From Verrucomicrobium sp. BvORR034 (lineage in GTDB: Bacteria; Verrucomicrobiota; Verrucomicrobiia; Verrucomicrobiales; Verrucomicrobiaceae), in the NCBI RefSeq assembly GCF_000739635.1, contig NZ_BATQ01000092.1, positions 1-60,641 on the forward strand: a DNA stretch of 60,641 nucleotides, written 5' to 3'. Made by a program: the position numbers and the translations under genes. This document shows positions 37,531-49,399 of the stretch, piece after piece (the first letter of the stretch is position 1; the number at the start of each line of letters is the position of its first letter). Under the pieces are notes generated by a model. That model was not told where the DNA came from, did not search any database, and saw nothing but the letters and a program-made list of their open reading frames with translations.

Positions 37531-38649
37531 ATGATCTGGATCGCATCTGCCAAACGCACACCCCAAGGGCGCTTTCTGGGCTCCCTCGCCAAACTTTCTG
37601 CCGTGGACCTCGCGGTTGCCGCGGGTCGCGCCGCGCTGGCGGGCATCGATCCGGAACGCATCGATCAGGTCATCGTCGGCAACGTCCTGGCCGCAGGGCA
37701 GGGCATGAACATCGCTCGCCAGATTGGCGTGAAACTCGGCCTGCCGCTGCGCGTGCCGGCCTTTACGGTGAACATGATGTGCGCCTCTGGGATGCAGGCT
37801 GTGCGGCTGGCGGTGGAATCCATCCAGGCGGGGAACTCGCGCATGATCCTCTGTGGAGGCACGGAGTCCATGTCCAATGCACCGCACCTCCTGCCGCGCT
37901 CCCGTACCGGGTACAAGCTGGGAGATGCCGTGATAGTGGATTCCCTGCTGCGGGACGGGTTGGTGGACGCCTTCAGCGGTCAGCACATGGGGCTCACAGC
38001 TGAGCGACTGGCAACCTCCCACGCCATTTCCCGTGCCGATCAGGATCAGTTCGCGGCATCCAGTCAGCAGAGGTGGTTGGCGGCTCGGGAGGCGGGCCGT
38101 TTCACCAAGGAGCTGGTGCCCTTGGAGGAGCTCTCCGACGATGAGCACCCTCGAGGAGACACCACCGCGGAAAAGCTCTCTGCATTGAAGCCAACCTTTC
38201 AGAAGGACGGCTCGATCACTGCGGGCAATGCCTCCGGCCTCAATGATGGCGCGGCGATGCTCGTGGTGTGCGATGAGGCGTCTGGCCGGGAAGCCGGGCT
38301 GGAGCCGCTGGCCTTGATCGAAAAGACCTCGGCAGTGGGCTGCGAACCCGATCTGATGGGGCTGGGGCCTGTTTATGCCACGCGGGCTCTGGGCATCGAC
38401 CCGGCAGTGTTTGACGCGATCGAGATCAACGAGGCTTTTGCTGCGCAGGCGCTCGCCTGCATCCGCGATCTGGGACTGGATGAAAGCAAGGTCAACGCCG
38501 ATGGCGGGGCCATTGCACTGGGGCATCCCATCGGCGCATCTGGCGCGCGCTTGCTGGTGCATCTGGCGCATCAATCCCATGCGCGCTCGCTGGCCACCCT
38601 CTGTGTCGGGGGCGGCATGGGCTGCGCGGTCGCATTGCGGAAACCCTGA
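37531..38649 (+). CDS. Acetyl-CoA acetyltransferase (thiolase)
   Basis: 372 aa, slightly short against the ~390-aa norm. Thiolase motifs are intact: nucleophile Cys84 in NMMCASGMQAV, LGHPIGASGARLL with the catalytic His, and CVGGGMGCA with the second Cys. It condenses or cleaves acetoacetyl-CoA and acetyl-CoA. It opens a four-gene plus-strand operon with an acyl-CoA synthetase (10-bp gap), a 3-hydroxybutyrate dehydrogenase (4-bp overlap) and a GntP permease, indicating use of acetoacetate and 3-hydroxybutyrate. Confidence 0.92.
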   Translation: MIWIASAKRTPQGRFLGSLAKLSAVDLAVAAGRAALAGIDPERIDQVIVGNVLAAGQGMNIARQIGVKLGLPLRVPAFTVNMMCASGMQAVRLAVESIQAGNSRMILCGGTESMSNAPHLLPRSRTGYKLGDAVIVDSLLRDGLVDAFSGQHMGLTAERLATSHAISRADQDQFAASSQQRWLAAREAGRFTKELVPLEELSDDEHPRGDTTAEKLSALKPTFQKDGSITAGNASGLNDGAAMLVVCDEASGREAGLEPLALIEKTSAVGCEPDLMGLGPVYATRALGIDPAVFDAIEINEAFAAQALACIRDLGLDESKVNADGGAIALGHPIGASGARLLVHLAHQSHARSLATLCVGGGMGCAVALRKP

Positions 38650-38659
38650 GATCGCAGCC

Positions 38660-40492
38660 ATGAACCATCTGCCTGAACCTGCCTGGGTTCCCACTGAAGA
38701 GTTCATCTCAAGCACCAACATCGCCTGGCTCATGCAGCAGGCGGGAGCCGCGAGTTGGGAGGAGCTGCATGCGTGGTCCGTGACCCATCGCGACGCGTAC
38801 TGGCGAAGAGCCATCGAGCGGCTGGGCTTGCAATTCCAGCGCCTGCCGGATCGCATCGCCGACTTTTCCAGCGGGCCTGAGCATCCCGAGTGGCTGCCTG
38901 GGGCGCGGCTCAATATTGCAGCGAGCTGTGTCAAAGGGGAGCCGGATGCCATCGCCATCCTGCACCAGGACGAAGGGGGTGCGATGAAACGCATGACCCG
39001 CGGTGCCTTGGCGGAGCTTTCCGGACGCGTCGCGGCGGGGTTGGCCAGATTGGGATGTAAGGCCGGGGATCGCATCGCCCTCTTTCTGCCGATGAGCGCG
39101 GAGGCTGTGGCCATCTATCTGGGGGCCATCCAGGCGGGATGCGCGGTGGTGGGCATTGCCGACAGCTTCTGCCCCCCTGAGATTTCAGTGCGCCTGGGCA
39201 TCGCTCCGGTGTCAGTGGTGTTTACCCAGGAGTCCGTCCTGCGCGGGGGCAAGCAGTTGCCGCTCTACGCCAGCGTCGTGGCAGCCGCCACACCCCGTGC
39301 CGTGGTGCTGGAAGCGTCCAGCGCCCTGGCAAGGGCTGAGGACATCACGTGGGGGGAGTTTCTGCCGGAGGAGGGCACCACGACGTTTGCGGAAGGAACC
39401 CCAGAAGATGCGATCAACATTCTCTTCTCCTCCGGCACCACGGGCGAACCCAAAGCGATCCCCTGGACGCACGCCACCCCCATCAAATGCGGGGCGGATG
39501 CTCACTTCCACCATGACATCCGACCAGGGGACGTGCTCGTCTGGCCTACGAACATCGGCTGGATGATGGGGCCGTGGTTGATCTTTGCCAGCCTGCTGAA
39601 CCGCTCTGCGATGGCTCTCTGGCAGGGAGCGTCCGCAGGGTCGGCTTTTGGACGGTTCGTGCAGGACTCGGGTGCGACGATGCTGGGTGTGATCCCCACG
39701 CTGGTGAAGACCTGGCGCAAGACGGACACATTCAGCGGTTGCGATCTCTCTCGTATCCGGGCCTTCAGCTCCACGGGGGAGTGCTCCAATGCCGATGACA
39801 TGCGCTGGCTCATGGCGCAGGCAGGTGGACGCCCGGTGATCGAGTACTGCGGCGGTACCGAAATCGGCGGTGGGTACATCACCGGGGTGGTGACTCGTCC
39901 ATGTATTCCTGGAACCTTCAACGCCAAAGCGCTTGGCGGTGATTTTGTCATCCTCAATGAAGCCGGGCAGGAGACGAAGGAAGGGGAGGGGGAGGTGTTT
40001 CTGCTGCCACCTTCCATTGGCCTCTCTCTCAGCCTGCTTAACCGGGATCATCACCAGTCCTACTATGCCGGGTGCCCGGAGGGCCCTCATGGAGAGGTGC
40101 TGCGGCGTCATGGCGATCAGATGAAAACCTTGCCGGGCGGCTACTGGAGCGCCCACGGACGGGCGGATGACACCATGAACCTCAGCGGAATCAAGGTCAG
40201 CTCCGCGGAGATTGAGCGCACGCTACAGGCTGTCCCTGGCGTGATCGAGACGGCTGCCATTGCGGTGGCTCCGGGGGGAGGGCCGGACCAGTTGGTCATC
40301 TATGTGGTCGGTGCCGCCCAGCCCAGAGCAGACACCCGGGCGCTCCACTCAGCCATGCAAGACCGGATCAAACACAGACTGAACCCGCTCTTCAAAATCC
40401 ACGACGTGGTGCCGATCGATGCACTGCCGCGCACGGCGTCGAACAAGGTCATGCGCCGTGTGCTGCGCGATCTCTATCTATCTCATCTATGA
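38660..40492 (+). CDS. AMP-dependent acyl-CoA synthetase, plant AAE17/18-like
   Basis: 610 aa from the ATG at 38660 (MNHLPEPAWV); the frame is open further upstream inside the thiolase gene. Adenylate-forming motifs: ILFSSGTTGEPKAIPWTHA (P-loop), YCGGTEIGGGYITG (A5) and GRADDTMNLSGIKVSSAEIE (A8 hinge). The segment HHDIRPGDVLVWPTNIGWMM recalls plant peroxisomal acyl-activating enzymes 17/18 more than classical acetoacetyl-CoA synthetase. From the operon context I infer that it activates acetoacetate (or a similar short acid) to the CoA ester for the thiolase. Substrate not proven. Confidence 0.85.
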   Translation: MNHLPEPAWVPTEEFISSTNIAWLMQQAGAASWEELHAWSVTHRDAYWRRAIERLGLQFQRLPDRIADFSSGPEHPEWLPGARLNIAASCVKGEPDAIAILHQDEGGAMKRMTRGALAELSGRVAAGLARLGCKAGDRIALFLPMSAEAVAIYLGAIQAGCAVVGIADSFCPPEISVRLGIAPVSVVFTQESVLRGGKQLPLYASVVAAATPRAVVLEASSALARAEDITWGEFLPEEGTTTFAEGTPEDAINILFSSGTTGEPKAIPWTHATPIKCGADAHFHHDIRPGDVLVWPTNIGWMMGPWLIFASLLNRSAMALWQGASAGSAFGRFVQDSGATMLGVIPTLVKTWRKTDTFSGCDLSRIRAFSSTGECSNADDMRWLMAQAGGRPVIEYCGGTEIGGGYITGVVTRPCIPGTFNAKALGGDFVILNEAGQETKEGEGEVFLLPPSIGLSLSLLNRDHHQSYYAGCPEGPHGEVLRRHGDQMKTLPGGYWSAHGRADDTMNLSGIKVSSAEIERTLQAVPGVIETAAIAVAPGGGPDQLVIYVVGAAQPRADTRALHSAMQDRIKHRLNPLFKIHDVVPIDALPRTASNKVMRRVLRDLYLSHL

Positions 40493-41253
40493 AACAACTT
40501 ATCGTCATCACTGGCGCAGGAGGCGGGATCGGCCGTGGGCTGAGCCTCTGTCTGGCTGCGCAGGGGCATGCCATCATCGCCACGGATCTGCAGGCCGACA
40601 GCGCACGGGAAACGGCTGATCAAGTAAAAGCAGCGGGGGGTGAGGCGGAGCCCTTCGGCCTGGATCTGACGAACGAGGAGGCAGTGCTCAGCTTCTGGGA
40701 AGGGCTGGCGGGGCGCCCGGTCAGTGTGCTCATCAACAATGCCGGTCTGCAACAGGTGGCGAGGGTGGATGAGTTCCCCACGGCAAAATGGGACCTGCTC
40801 ATAAACGTGCTCCTTAGAGGTACATTCCTCATGACGCGCAGTGTTCTCCCCGGCATGCGGGAGCGGGGCTTTGGCCGCATCATCCACATTGGCTCCATCC
40901 ACTCCCTGGTCGCGTCTCCATGCAAGTCAGCCTACGTGTCGGCCAAGCATGCCTTGCTGGGCTTTTCAAAAACCCTGGCGCTGGAAACGGCAGGCACCGA
41001 TATCACGAGCAACACGATTTGCCCCTCCTATGTGCACACGCCGCTGGTGGATGCGCAGATCAAGGACCAGGCCCGGGTGCGCGGCATCTCGGAGGAGGAT
41101 GTCATCCAGCGCATCATGCTGGAGCCCATGCCCAAGAAGGTCTTCATCACCTTCGAAGAAATCGCCGGGGCCGTGGAGTTTTTTATGAGTGCCGCAGCCC
41201 GCAATGTGACGGGGCAGGATCTCGCGATCGATGGCGGCTGGACCGCCCAGTGA
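40489..41253 (+). CDS. 3-Hydroxybutyrate dehydrogenase (SDR family)
   Basis: 254 aa. NAD-binding GAGGGIGRGL at the N-terminus, NNAGLQ, catalytic Ser in GSIHSLVAS, and Y-x-x-x-K in YVSAKHALLGF. The C-terminal end (MPKKVFITFEEIAGAVEFFM, then VTGQDLAIDGGWTAQ) matches bacterial D-3-hydroxybutyrate dehydrogenases. It oxidises 3-hydroxybutyrate to acetoacetate. Its start overlaps the synthetase stop (ATGA), so translation is coupled. Confidence 0.9.
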   Translation: MKQLIVITGAGGGIGRGLSLCLAAQGHAIIATDLQADSARETADQVKAAGGEAEPFGLDLTNEEAVLSFWEGLAGRPVSVLINNAGLQQVARVDEFPTAKWDLLINVLLRGTFLMTRSVLPGMRERGFGRIIHIGSIHSLVASPCKSAYVSAKHALLGFSKTLALETAGTDITSNTICPSYVHTPLVDAQIKDQARVRGISEEDVIQRIMLEPMPKKVFITFEEIAGAVEFFMSAAARNVTGQDLAIDGGWTAQ

Positions 41254-41284
41254 ACCGCACCCCGCTCTCACCACCAGACATCAG

Positions 41285-42685
41285 ATGATGAGTGTATTGA
41301 TCGTTCTCGGGGCATTGATCTTCCTGATGTGGATCGCCTATCGCGGGTACAGCGTGATCCTCTTCGCGCCGGTGGCAGCCTTGGGGGCGGTGTTGCTCAC
41401 GGACCCCAGTCTGGTCGCCCCCATGTTCAGCGGGCTCTTCATGGAGAAGCTCGCTGGTTTCCTGAAACTTTACTTCCCGGTGTTTCTTCTGGGCGCGCTT
41501 TTTGGCAAGCTCATTGAGCTGTCTGGCTTCGCGCAGTCCATCGTCACCGCTGTTATTGCCCTGGTGGGAGGAAAGCGGGCCATCGCCGCCATCGTTGCCG
41601 TGTGTGCGCTGCTCACGTACGGTGGGGTCTCGCTCTTTGTCGTGGTTTTTGCGGTGTATCCCTTCGCGGCAGAGATGTTCCGCAAGGCCAGCATTCCCAA
41701 GCGGCTGATTCCTGGAACCATCGCGCTCGGGGCCTTCACTTTCACCATGGACTGTCTGCCCGGTACGCCGCAGATCCAGAACATCATCCCCACGCCGTTC
41801 TTCAAGACCACCATCTACGCCGCTCCCTGGCTGGGTAGCATCGGCGGTTTGTTCATCCTGGTCTGTGGCTTGGCGTATCTGGACTGGCGTCGGCGCTGGG
41901 CCGAGCAGGTAGGGGAGGGATATGGCGAGAATCTGGTCAACGAACCCGCTTCGCTCAATCATGATCGTTTGCCGCATCCGTTGGTCGCTCTCATTCCATT
42001 ACTGCTCGTCGGCGTGCTGAACAAGGTGCTCACCGGGGCCATCCCGCAGTTCTATGGGGAGACGCATTCCTTTCTCCCCACTGCGATTGGCAAGGCGGCT
42101 CCGGTGACGCAGGAGATTTCCCGGGTGACGGCCGTGTGGGCGGTGCAGGGGGCTCTCCTGGTGGGCATCGCCGCGGTGCTGGTACTGGCTTGGAAGGCGG
42201 TTTCCTCCCGATTCCTGGAGGGCTCGAAGCCCGCGATTGCAGGCGCGATGCTGGCCGCGATGAATACCGCAGCCGAGTATGGCTTCGGCGCAGTGATCGC
42301 AGCGCTGCCGGGCTTCGTGGCCCTGACCCGGGCGCTGGAGACGATTCGCAATCCGCTCGTCAGCGAAGCCGTCACCGTCACCACGCTGGCAGGGATCACT
42401 GGCTCCGCCTCCGGTGGCCTGAGCATCGCGCTTGCTGCCATGTCGGAGACCTTCATCCCCGCCGCGCTCAATTCCGGGGTGCCCGCCGAGGTCATGCACC
42501 GCGTGGCCTCCATGGCCAGCGGCGGCATGGACACCCTGCCGCATAACGGAGCTGTGATCACGCTGCTGGCCGTGACGGGTTTGACGCATCGGCAATCGTA
42601 TCGCGACATCTTTGCCGTGACCTTGATCAAGACGGTCGCCGTCTTTGTGGTCATCGCGGTCTATTACCTCACGGGAGTGGTGTAA
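41285..42685 (+). CDS. GntP family permease, probable 3-hydroxybutyrate/acid importer
   Basis: 466 aa from the ATG at 41285 (a second ATG follows at 41288). It is an integral membrane protein with 11-13 hydrophobic segments of the GntP gluconate/hydroxy acid:H+ symporter family; FTMDCLPGTPQIQNIIPTPF and SGSASGGLSIALAAM are typical. The last gene of the thiolase-synthetase-dehydrogenase operon, 31 bp after the dehydrogenase stop. Its context argues for uptake of 3-hydroxybutyrate or acetoacetate rather than gluconate. Confidence 0.88.
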   Translation: MMSVLIVLGALIFLMWIAYRGYSVILFAPVAALGAVLLTDPSLVAPMFSGLFMEKLAGFLKLYFPVFLLGALFGKLIELSGFAQSIVTAVIALVGGKRAIAAIVAVCALLTYGGVSLFVVVFAVYPFAAEMFRKASIPKRLIPGTIALGAFTFTMDCLPGTPQIQNIIPTPFFKTTIYAAPWLGSIGGLFILVCGLAYLDWRRRWAEQVGEGYGENLVNEPASLNHDRLPHPLVALIPLLLVGVLNKVLTGAIPQFYGETHSFLPTAIGKAAPVTQEISRVTAVWAVQGALLVGIAAVLVLAWKAVSSRFLEGSKPAIAGAMLAAMNTAAEYGFGAVIAALPGFVALTRALETIRNPLVSEAVTVTTLAGITGSASGGLSIALAAMSETFIPAALNSGVPAEVMHRVASMASGGMDTLPHNGAVITLLAVTGLTHRQSYRDIFAVTLIKTVAVFVVIAVYYLTGVV

Positions 42686-45373
<2,688 letters not shown>

Positions 45374-45418
45374 TTGGCAAGTTGGGGATAGAACCCTGAT
45401 GGCTCAATAGCATGAGTT

Positions 45419-45455
45419 AACGCCCTGGATCTCATTGAGGTCCGGGGCGTTTTTT
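45419..45455 (+). terminator. Intrinsic terminator of katG
   Basis: An 11-bp stem AACGCCCTGGA / TCCGGGGCGTT (one T.G pair) with an 11-nt loop ends in six T, 46 bp after the katG stop codon. From here to 45780 I see no gene. Confidence 0.88.
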
Positions 45456-45780
45456 GTTGGGGGAGGAGATCCCCCAATATCGAAGGTCCACTGCGTGCCC
45501 AATGAGCGCCAGCAAAGTAGTCCGAGCACTTCAGTGCGTCAGTCGCAAGTCTCCCAGGCGTCCAACTCGTCTCCCGCTCATTAGGCTGTCTTCTAGTGAG
45601 AATCTCCCTGCCACTTCGGCAACCCATGCCGATTGCCATCTGCGCGACTTCGCCGGACCATGGCCACACTCTCCGTCCAAGATGAAGGTCTTCTCATCAG
45701 GGCTCTCCAGATCGTCGATGAATCCTGTCCTCCAATCGCGTTCCCTTGTCTTCAATCGCACTCCTTCCCTCGTTCCTCCC

Positions 45781-46938
45781 ATGCGTCCATCGTCCTTGCG
45801 ATCCCTCCTCTGTCTCGGCCTCGTCGCCGTGTCCCTGCCGGCCCTCGGCCAGCAACCCCAGCCGTCGAGCCAGCCCAAGAAACCCGACCGTCCCCAACCT
45901 CCGACCCGGCCGTTCGACGCTCCCGGTGCACCCAAGTTCACCCGCCTGGATGGCAAGCCTGGGGTGAACCCGCCCGTCAATGTGAACGGGGACTTCGTTA
46001 TCGGCCCGGACTACACTCCGGCTCCGGAGTCCAAGGCAGTGGAGGGCGTTCCCCAAGGCAAGGTCAAGCAGTTCCAGATCGACTCGAAGGACTGCAAGCT
46101 CTTCAATCCTGGTATTGCCCGCGATGTGTTCGGCACGGTCGATCCCAACAATCCCAAGACGCTGATCGTTGAGACCCATCCCATCGACTACAAGCGCACC
46201 ATCACCGTCTATGTCCCGGCCCAATACAAGGCAGGCACTGCGGCCCCGTTCATCGTCACGCACGATGGTCCCGGCATGGGCAAGCCGGACATGAACCTCG
46301 TCCGCACGCTGGACAATCTCATCGCCCAGAAGCGTGTGCCCGCCATGATCGCCATCATGATCTCCAGCGGCGGCGGTGATGCCCAAGGGCATGAACGGGG
46401 TAGGGAGTATGACACGATGTCCGGGCTCTTTGCCGAGTTCATCGAGAACGAAGTGCTGCCTCTGGTGGAGAAGAACTACGGCGTGAAGCTCACCAAGGAC
46501 GCGGAAGGCCGCGCCACCATGGGCAACAGCTCCGGCGGTTCTGCAGCGCTCGCCATGGCCTGGTATCGGAATGACCTCTATCATCGCGTGATCACCACCT
46601 CCGGCACCTTTGTGAACCAACAGTGGCCCTTCAACCCCGAGACGCCCGGCGGCGCATGGGACTTCCATGACAAGCTCATCCCCGCGAGCCCTGTCAAGCC
46701 CCTCCGCATCTGGATGGCCGTGGGGGATCGTGATCTCCTGAACCCCAATGTCATGCGCGACAACATGCACGACTGGGTGGAGGCGAACCATCGCATGGCC
46801 AAGGTGCTCAAGGCAAAAGGCTACCCCTATCAATATGTCTATTGCCTGAATACCGGCCACAGCGTCGGCCCCGCCAAGTCGCAGTTTTTGCCGCAAGCGC
46901 TGGAGTGGGTGTGGCAGGGATATCCAGTGGAAAAGTAG
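45781..46938 (+). CDS. Secreted esterase, Fes/enterochelin-esterase-like
   Basis: 385 aa from the ATG at 45781 (MRPSSLRSLLCLGLVAVS), with a signal peptide ending around ALGQ and a Pro/Gln-rich linker (about 23-50). The alpha/beta-hydrolase part resembles PF00756: VTVYVPAQYKAG-like beginning, FIVTHDGPGMG, ENEVLPLVEKNYGVKL, nucleophile Ser in MGNSSGGSAAL, an Asp in AVGDRDLLNP and a His in NTGHSVGP. It may act on siderophores or polysaccharide esters. The open frame extends upstream but without a signal peptide. Confidence 0.82.
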   Translation: MRPSSLRSLLCLGLVAVSLPALGQQPQPSSQPKKPDRPQPPTRPFDAPGAPKFTRLDGKPGVNPPVNVNGDFVIGPDYTPAPESKAVEGVPQGKVKQFQIDSKDCKLFNPGIARDVFGTVDPNNPKTLIVETHPIDYKRTITVYVPAQYKAGTAAPFIVTHDGPGMGKPDMNLVRTLDNLIAQKRVPAMIAIMISSGGGDAQGHERGREYDTMSGLFAEFIENEVLPLVEKNYGVKLTKDAEGRATMGNSSGGSAALAMAWYRNDLYHRVITTSGTFVNQQWPFNPETPGGAWDFHDKLIPASPVKPLRIWMAVGDRDLLNPNVMRDNMHDWVEANHRMAKVLKAKGYPYQYVYCLNTGHSVGPAKSQFLPQALEWVWQGYPVEK

Positions 46939-47412
46939 GGGGCTGATCCGGGTGATCGCGATCGATACCTAGTCATGGCCGGCGATCTGGCATCCCTTCA
47001 GGATGCGGGTTCTCGGGCGGCTTTCCAGGGTTGTTCGGTCGCTTCACTCCCTCGAACCCTGGCTACCATCTGTCATGGCTTCGGCATCAAATCGCCGGAC
47101 GCTGTCTTTCTGGCGCTTGATGCCGGAGGCATCAAAGAAATTAGCCAGGGGTTGAGCGTAGCGATACCCCTGGTAGTCATGTGAAATGATGGTACCCTGA
47201 AGGTGGTGCCAGAGTCATTGCCATCGCCGAACAACATCGCTGACATGCCTTCGGCATGATCTGCATCTTGTGACGTGAGCTTCAGTCAGTGTCCGTCAGC
47301 AGTTCCAGAAATTTCAGTTTTCCACCATGAATGCTTGATCAGTGTTCCATCAGTGGTTCGCCCTGAAATTCATTTGCATTTCGGACGCCGTCCATGAAGC
47401 CTTGCGGAAACC
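46939..47412. repeat. Hairpin-rich intergenic repeat block
   Basis: 474 bp with no supported gene. Two tandem units each have a small stem, GCATCC-CTTCA-GGATGC (46990-47006) and GATGCC-GGA-GGCATC (47119-47133), followed by a large stem, CCAGGGTT..AACCCTGG (47025-47062) and CCAGGGGT..ACCCCTGG (47145-47173). A third small stem is at 47244-47258 (CATGCC-TTC-GGCATG). Then come two copies of a TCAGTG repeat (47282-47306; 47337-47360). The small ORFs here are unlikely to be real. Confidence 0.75.
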
Positions 47413-48426
47413 ATGAACTCTCTCCGCCTTCGCCCGACCCATCTCTTGGCGCTCCTTGCCGGTGTCATTCTGACCGGATCCCTCCACGCACAATCTGACA
47501 AAGCCACCGTCAGCGGTACCTTCCTCGGAGATGGCAAAGACGGGAAGATCCAACACCTCGTCGTCCAAACCCGTGAGCCTTTCAGCGACCAGGCCGCGAT
47601 TCGGTTGGTGTTCACAGAGAAGAATCCCTCGGCTTCCAAAAAACCGGACTTCGATGCGGGATTCAAAAAACTGGGTAGCGCGCTGATCATCAGCGTGTTC
47701 AAGGACGGTGGCATCTTTGGCTGCGAAGTGGCTCACACCGCCCATTCCAAGTCGCCCTTTTCCTCGGTTGGCGTCATCAAGATGGAAGGCTTCACCGTCA
47801 CGGACACGCAGGTCTCCGGACGCCTGACCACCGGCAAGGAGCAGGAGTTCTTTGGCCAGACGTGGAACGTTGATCTCACGTTCTCCGCCCCACTGCCCAA
47901 GGGGGCCTTTGCTGCTGAAGCCGCTGAGTCCCCATCGACTACCAAGAAGATGGAGAAGGAGAAAGAAAAAGAGGAGTCCGAGCCCTTCGCCTCCGGCCCG
48001 AAACTTCCGATCGCCGACCTCCCACTGCCTACTGGTGCCCGCGACATTGAGTACAAGTCCGTCGTCGGTCACATTCTCTTCAAGGCCGATGCTCCAGTCA
48101 GCACCGTGGCCACCGACTTCTCCAAGAAGCTCAAAGCCCAAGGCTGGCAGGACGGCGCAGGGGGCTTGATCAGCAAGAGCAATGCGATCCTCAAGCGCAA
48201 GCTCAACGGCGCAGATCTCACCATCATGATCCAGCCCGAAGGCACTGGCAGCAACGTCAAGGTCTTCACCCAAGGTCTCGACTGGTCCAAGACTCCCGCC
48301 TCCACAGCCGGTGCAGGTTCAGCCCCCGCTTCCAAGCCCGCTACTCCCAACGTCGAAGACATTGAGAAGGAAGCCAACAAGGCTCTTCAAGATGCCCTGA
48401 AGGGGATTCCTGGAATCAAGCTATAA
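47413..48426 (+). CDS. Secreted protein of unknown function
   Basis: 337 aa. A signal peptide (about 1-27, ending LHAQ) precedes a beta-rich domain with VSGTFLGDGKDGKIQHLVVQ, a middle highly charged Lys/Glu linker (TTKKMEKEKEKEESEPF, about 178-195) and a second alpha/beta domain: LPTGARDIEYKSVVGHILFK and VATDFSKKLKAQGWQDGAGG. The last 30 residues are Ala/Pro-rich then helical. No family recognised with confidence. It stands alone. Confidence 0.7.
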   Translation: MNSLRLRPTHLLALLAGVILTGSLHAQSDKATVSGTFLGDGKDGKIQHLVVQTREPFSDQAAIRLVFTEKNPSASKKPDFDAGFKKLGSALIISVFKDGGIFGCEVAHTAHSKSPFSSVGVIKMEGFTVTDTQVSGRLTTGKEQEFFGQTWNVDLTFSAPLPKGAFAAEAAESPSTTKKMEKEKEKEESEPFASGPKLPIADLPLPTGARDIEYKSVVGHILFKADAPVSTVATDFSKKLKAQGWQDGAGGLISKSNAILKRKLNGADLTIMIQPEGTGSNVKVFTQGLDWSKTPASTAGAGSAPASKPATPNVEDIEKEANKALQDALKGIPGIKL

Positions 48427-48617
48427 GTTAGGGGTTAAGAGTTGTGAGTTAGACGTTTAACGGGGAGATGGCCATTGGGGATGAATGTTTAGTTCACGAG
48501 GCTGGTACGGATCCATCTCATAACGTTTAATTTCCGCAGGCTGAAGCCTGTACTCCGTACAGTTTCAGCCTCAACACCCTGACCACCGCCAACTGTCCAC
48601 TGCCTACTAAATCACCC
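48427..48617. repeat. Third copy of the 27-bp palindrome-core repeat
   Basis: The copy at 48536-48562 has core CAGGCT-GA-AGCCTG followed by TACTCCGTACAG, related to 14985-15011 and 15083-15109. It sits in the 191-bp gap between two secreted-protein genes. Confidence 0.7.
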
Positions 48618-49241
48618 ATGCGCTTTCTCTCCCTCCTCACCGTCGTCGCCTTCACCCTATCCGCCCGCGCTGCTGACGGTGATCTGAAAAAACTCGCTGG
48701 CGAACTCGACGGCTATCGCTTCGAATTCCCGTGCCAGGACCCCATGCCAGAGAACCCCAAACCCGGCGCGGACGGCATCTCCGCCCGGAAGACGGATGAC
48801 CCGGCGACCAACGACAAATTCACCGATACCAAGAAGTTCGGAGGCGAGGCAGGGAAGCGGTACAAGGTCACCCTGCGCGTGCGCGGCGTGGTGGAGCCCA
48901 TGATGTACAAGGACGGTCAGCAGGTGGGCGAGCGATTCTACATCGGCGGCAGCCCGAACAACGCCACCTACAACATCTATCAGCTTACGGTTTCCTCGCC
49001 CGCCTCGCACTTCTTCTTCAATCGCGATGACAAGGTCGGCCACCGCATCTTCACCATCGACTACACGGCCACGATCGAGATCGAAGGCGGTGCCACGCTG
49101 ACCCTTCACGGCAACGGCCAGAACGGCCGCATGATCACCAACTTCTCCAAACTCGTCGTCCCCGACATTGCCCCAGCTCCGCAACCCTATAACGGCCAGT
49201 TCATCCAGCTCAATGTGGTGGATGTCGTGGAGGTGAAGTAG
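48618..49241 (+). CDS. Secreted protein of unknown function
   Basis: 207 aa with a signal peptide (about 1-18, ending ARAA). The mature part is beta-rich: YKVTLRVRGVVEPMMYKDGQ, GERFYIGGSPNNATYNIYQL, HFFFNRDDKVGHRIFTIDYT, and TLTLHGNGQNGRMITNFSKL, an arrangement resembling carbohydrate- or ligand-binding jelly-roll domains of surface proteins. It ends with QFIQLNVVDVVEVK. No family name recognised. Confidence 0.7.
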   Translation: MRFLSLLTVVAFTLSARAADGDLKKLAGELDGYRFEFPCQDPMPENPKPGADGISARKTDDPATNDKFTDTKKFGGEAGKRYKVTLRVRGVVEPMMYKDGQQVGERFYIGGSPNNATYNIYQLTVSSPASHFFFNRDDKVGHRIFTIDYTATIEIEGGATLTLHGNGQNGRMITNFSKLVVPDIAPAPQPYNGQFIQLNVVDVVEVK

Positions 49242-49321
49242 GGGCAGACCTCAGAGTGTTCCGCCATCGCACGGTCAGAATTCATCTGACCATGCGCTGG
49301 TGCTGACTTCTTTCCGCGAAC

Positions 49322-49399
49322 TCTGTAAGCGTCAGCGAGTGTCTGTCAGCGGTTTCTTAAGATGCCTATTGATCTCAATTAGTGCAGATCAGTGGTTTC
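49322..49399. repeat. Two TCAGTG-type repeat copies
   Basis: Copies at about 49322-49354 (CGTCAGCGAGTGTCTGTCAG, then CGGTTTC) and 49372-49399 (ATTAGTGCAGATCAGTGGTT, then TC) share a 10-12-nt period and the ending AGTGGTT with the copies near 47282, 47337, 52671 and 55942. They overlap the 3' end of the FKBP gene. Confidence 0.65.

Noticed and set aside
37495-39114. 539-codon open frame on the minus strand opposite the thiolase and synthetase genes
   Set aside because: It is antisense to two clearly recognised enzymes; its composition (Arg/His/Gln-rich) is typical of shadow frames in high-G+C DNA.
46975-47184. 69-codon frame in the hairpin repeat block
   Set aside because: It is made of the palindromic repeats themselves, with no ribosome binding site or conserved domain.
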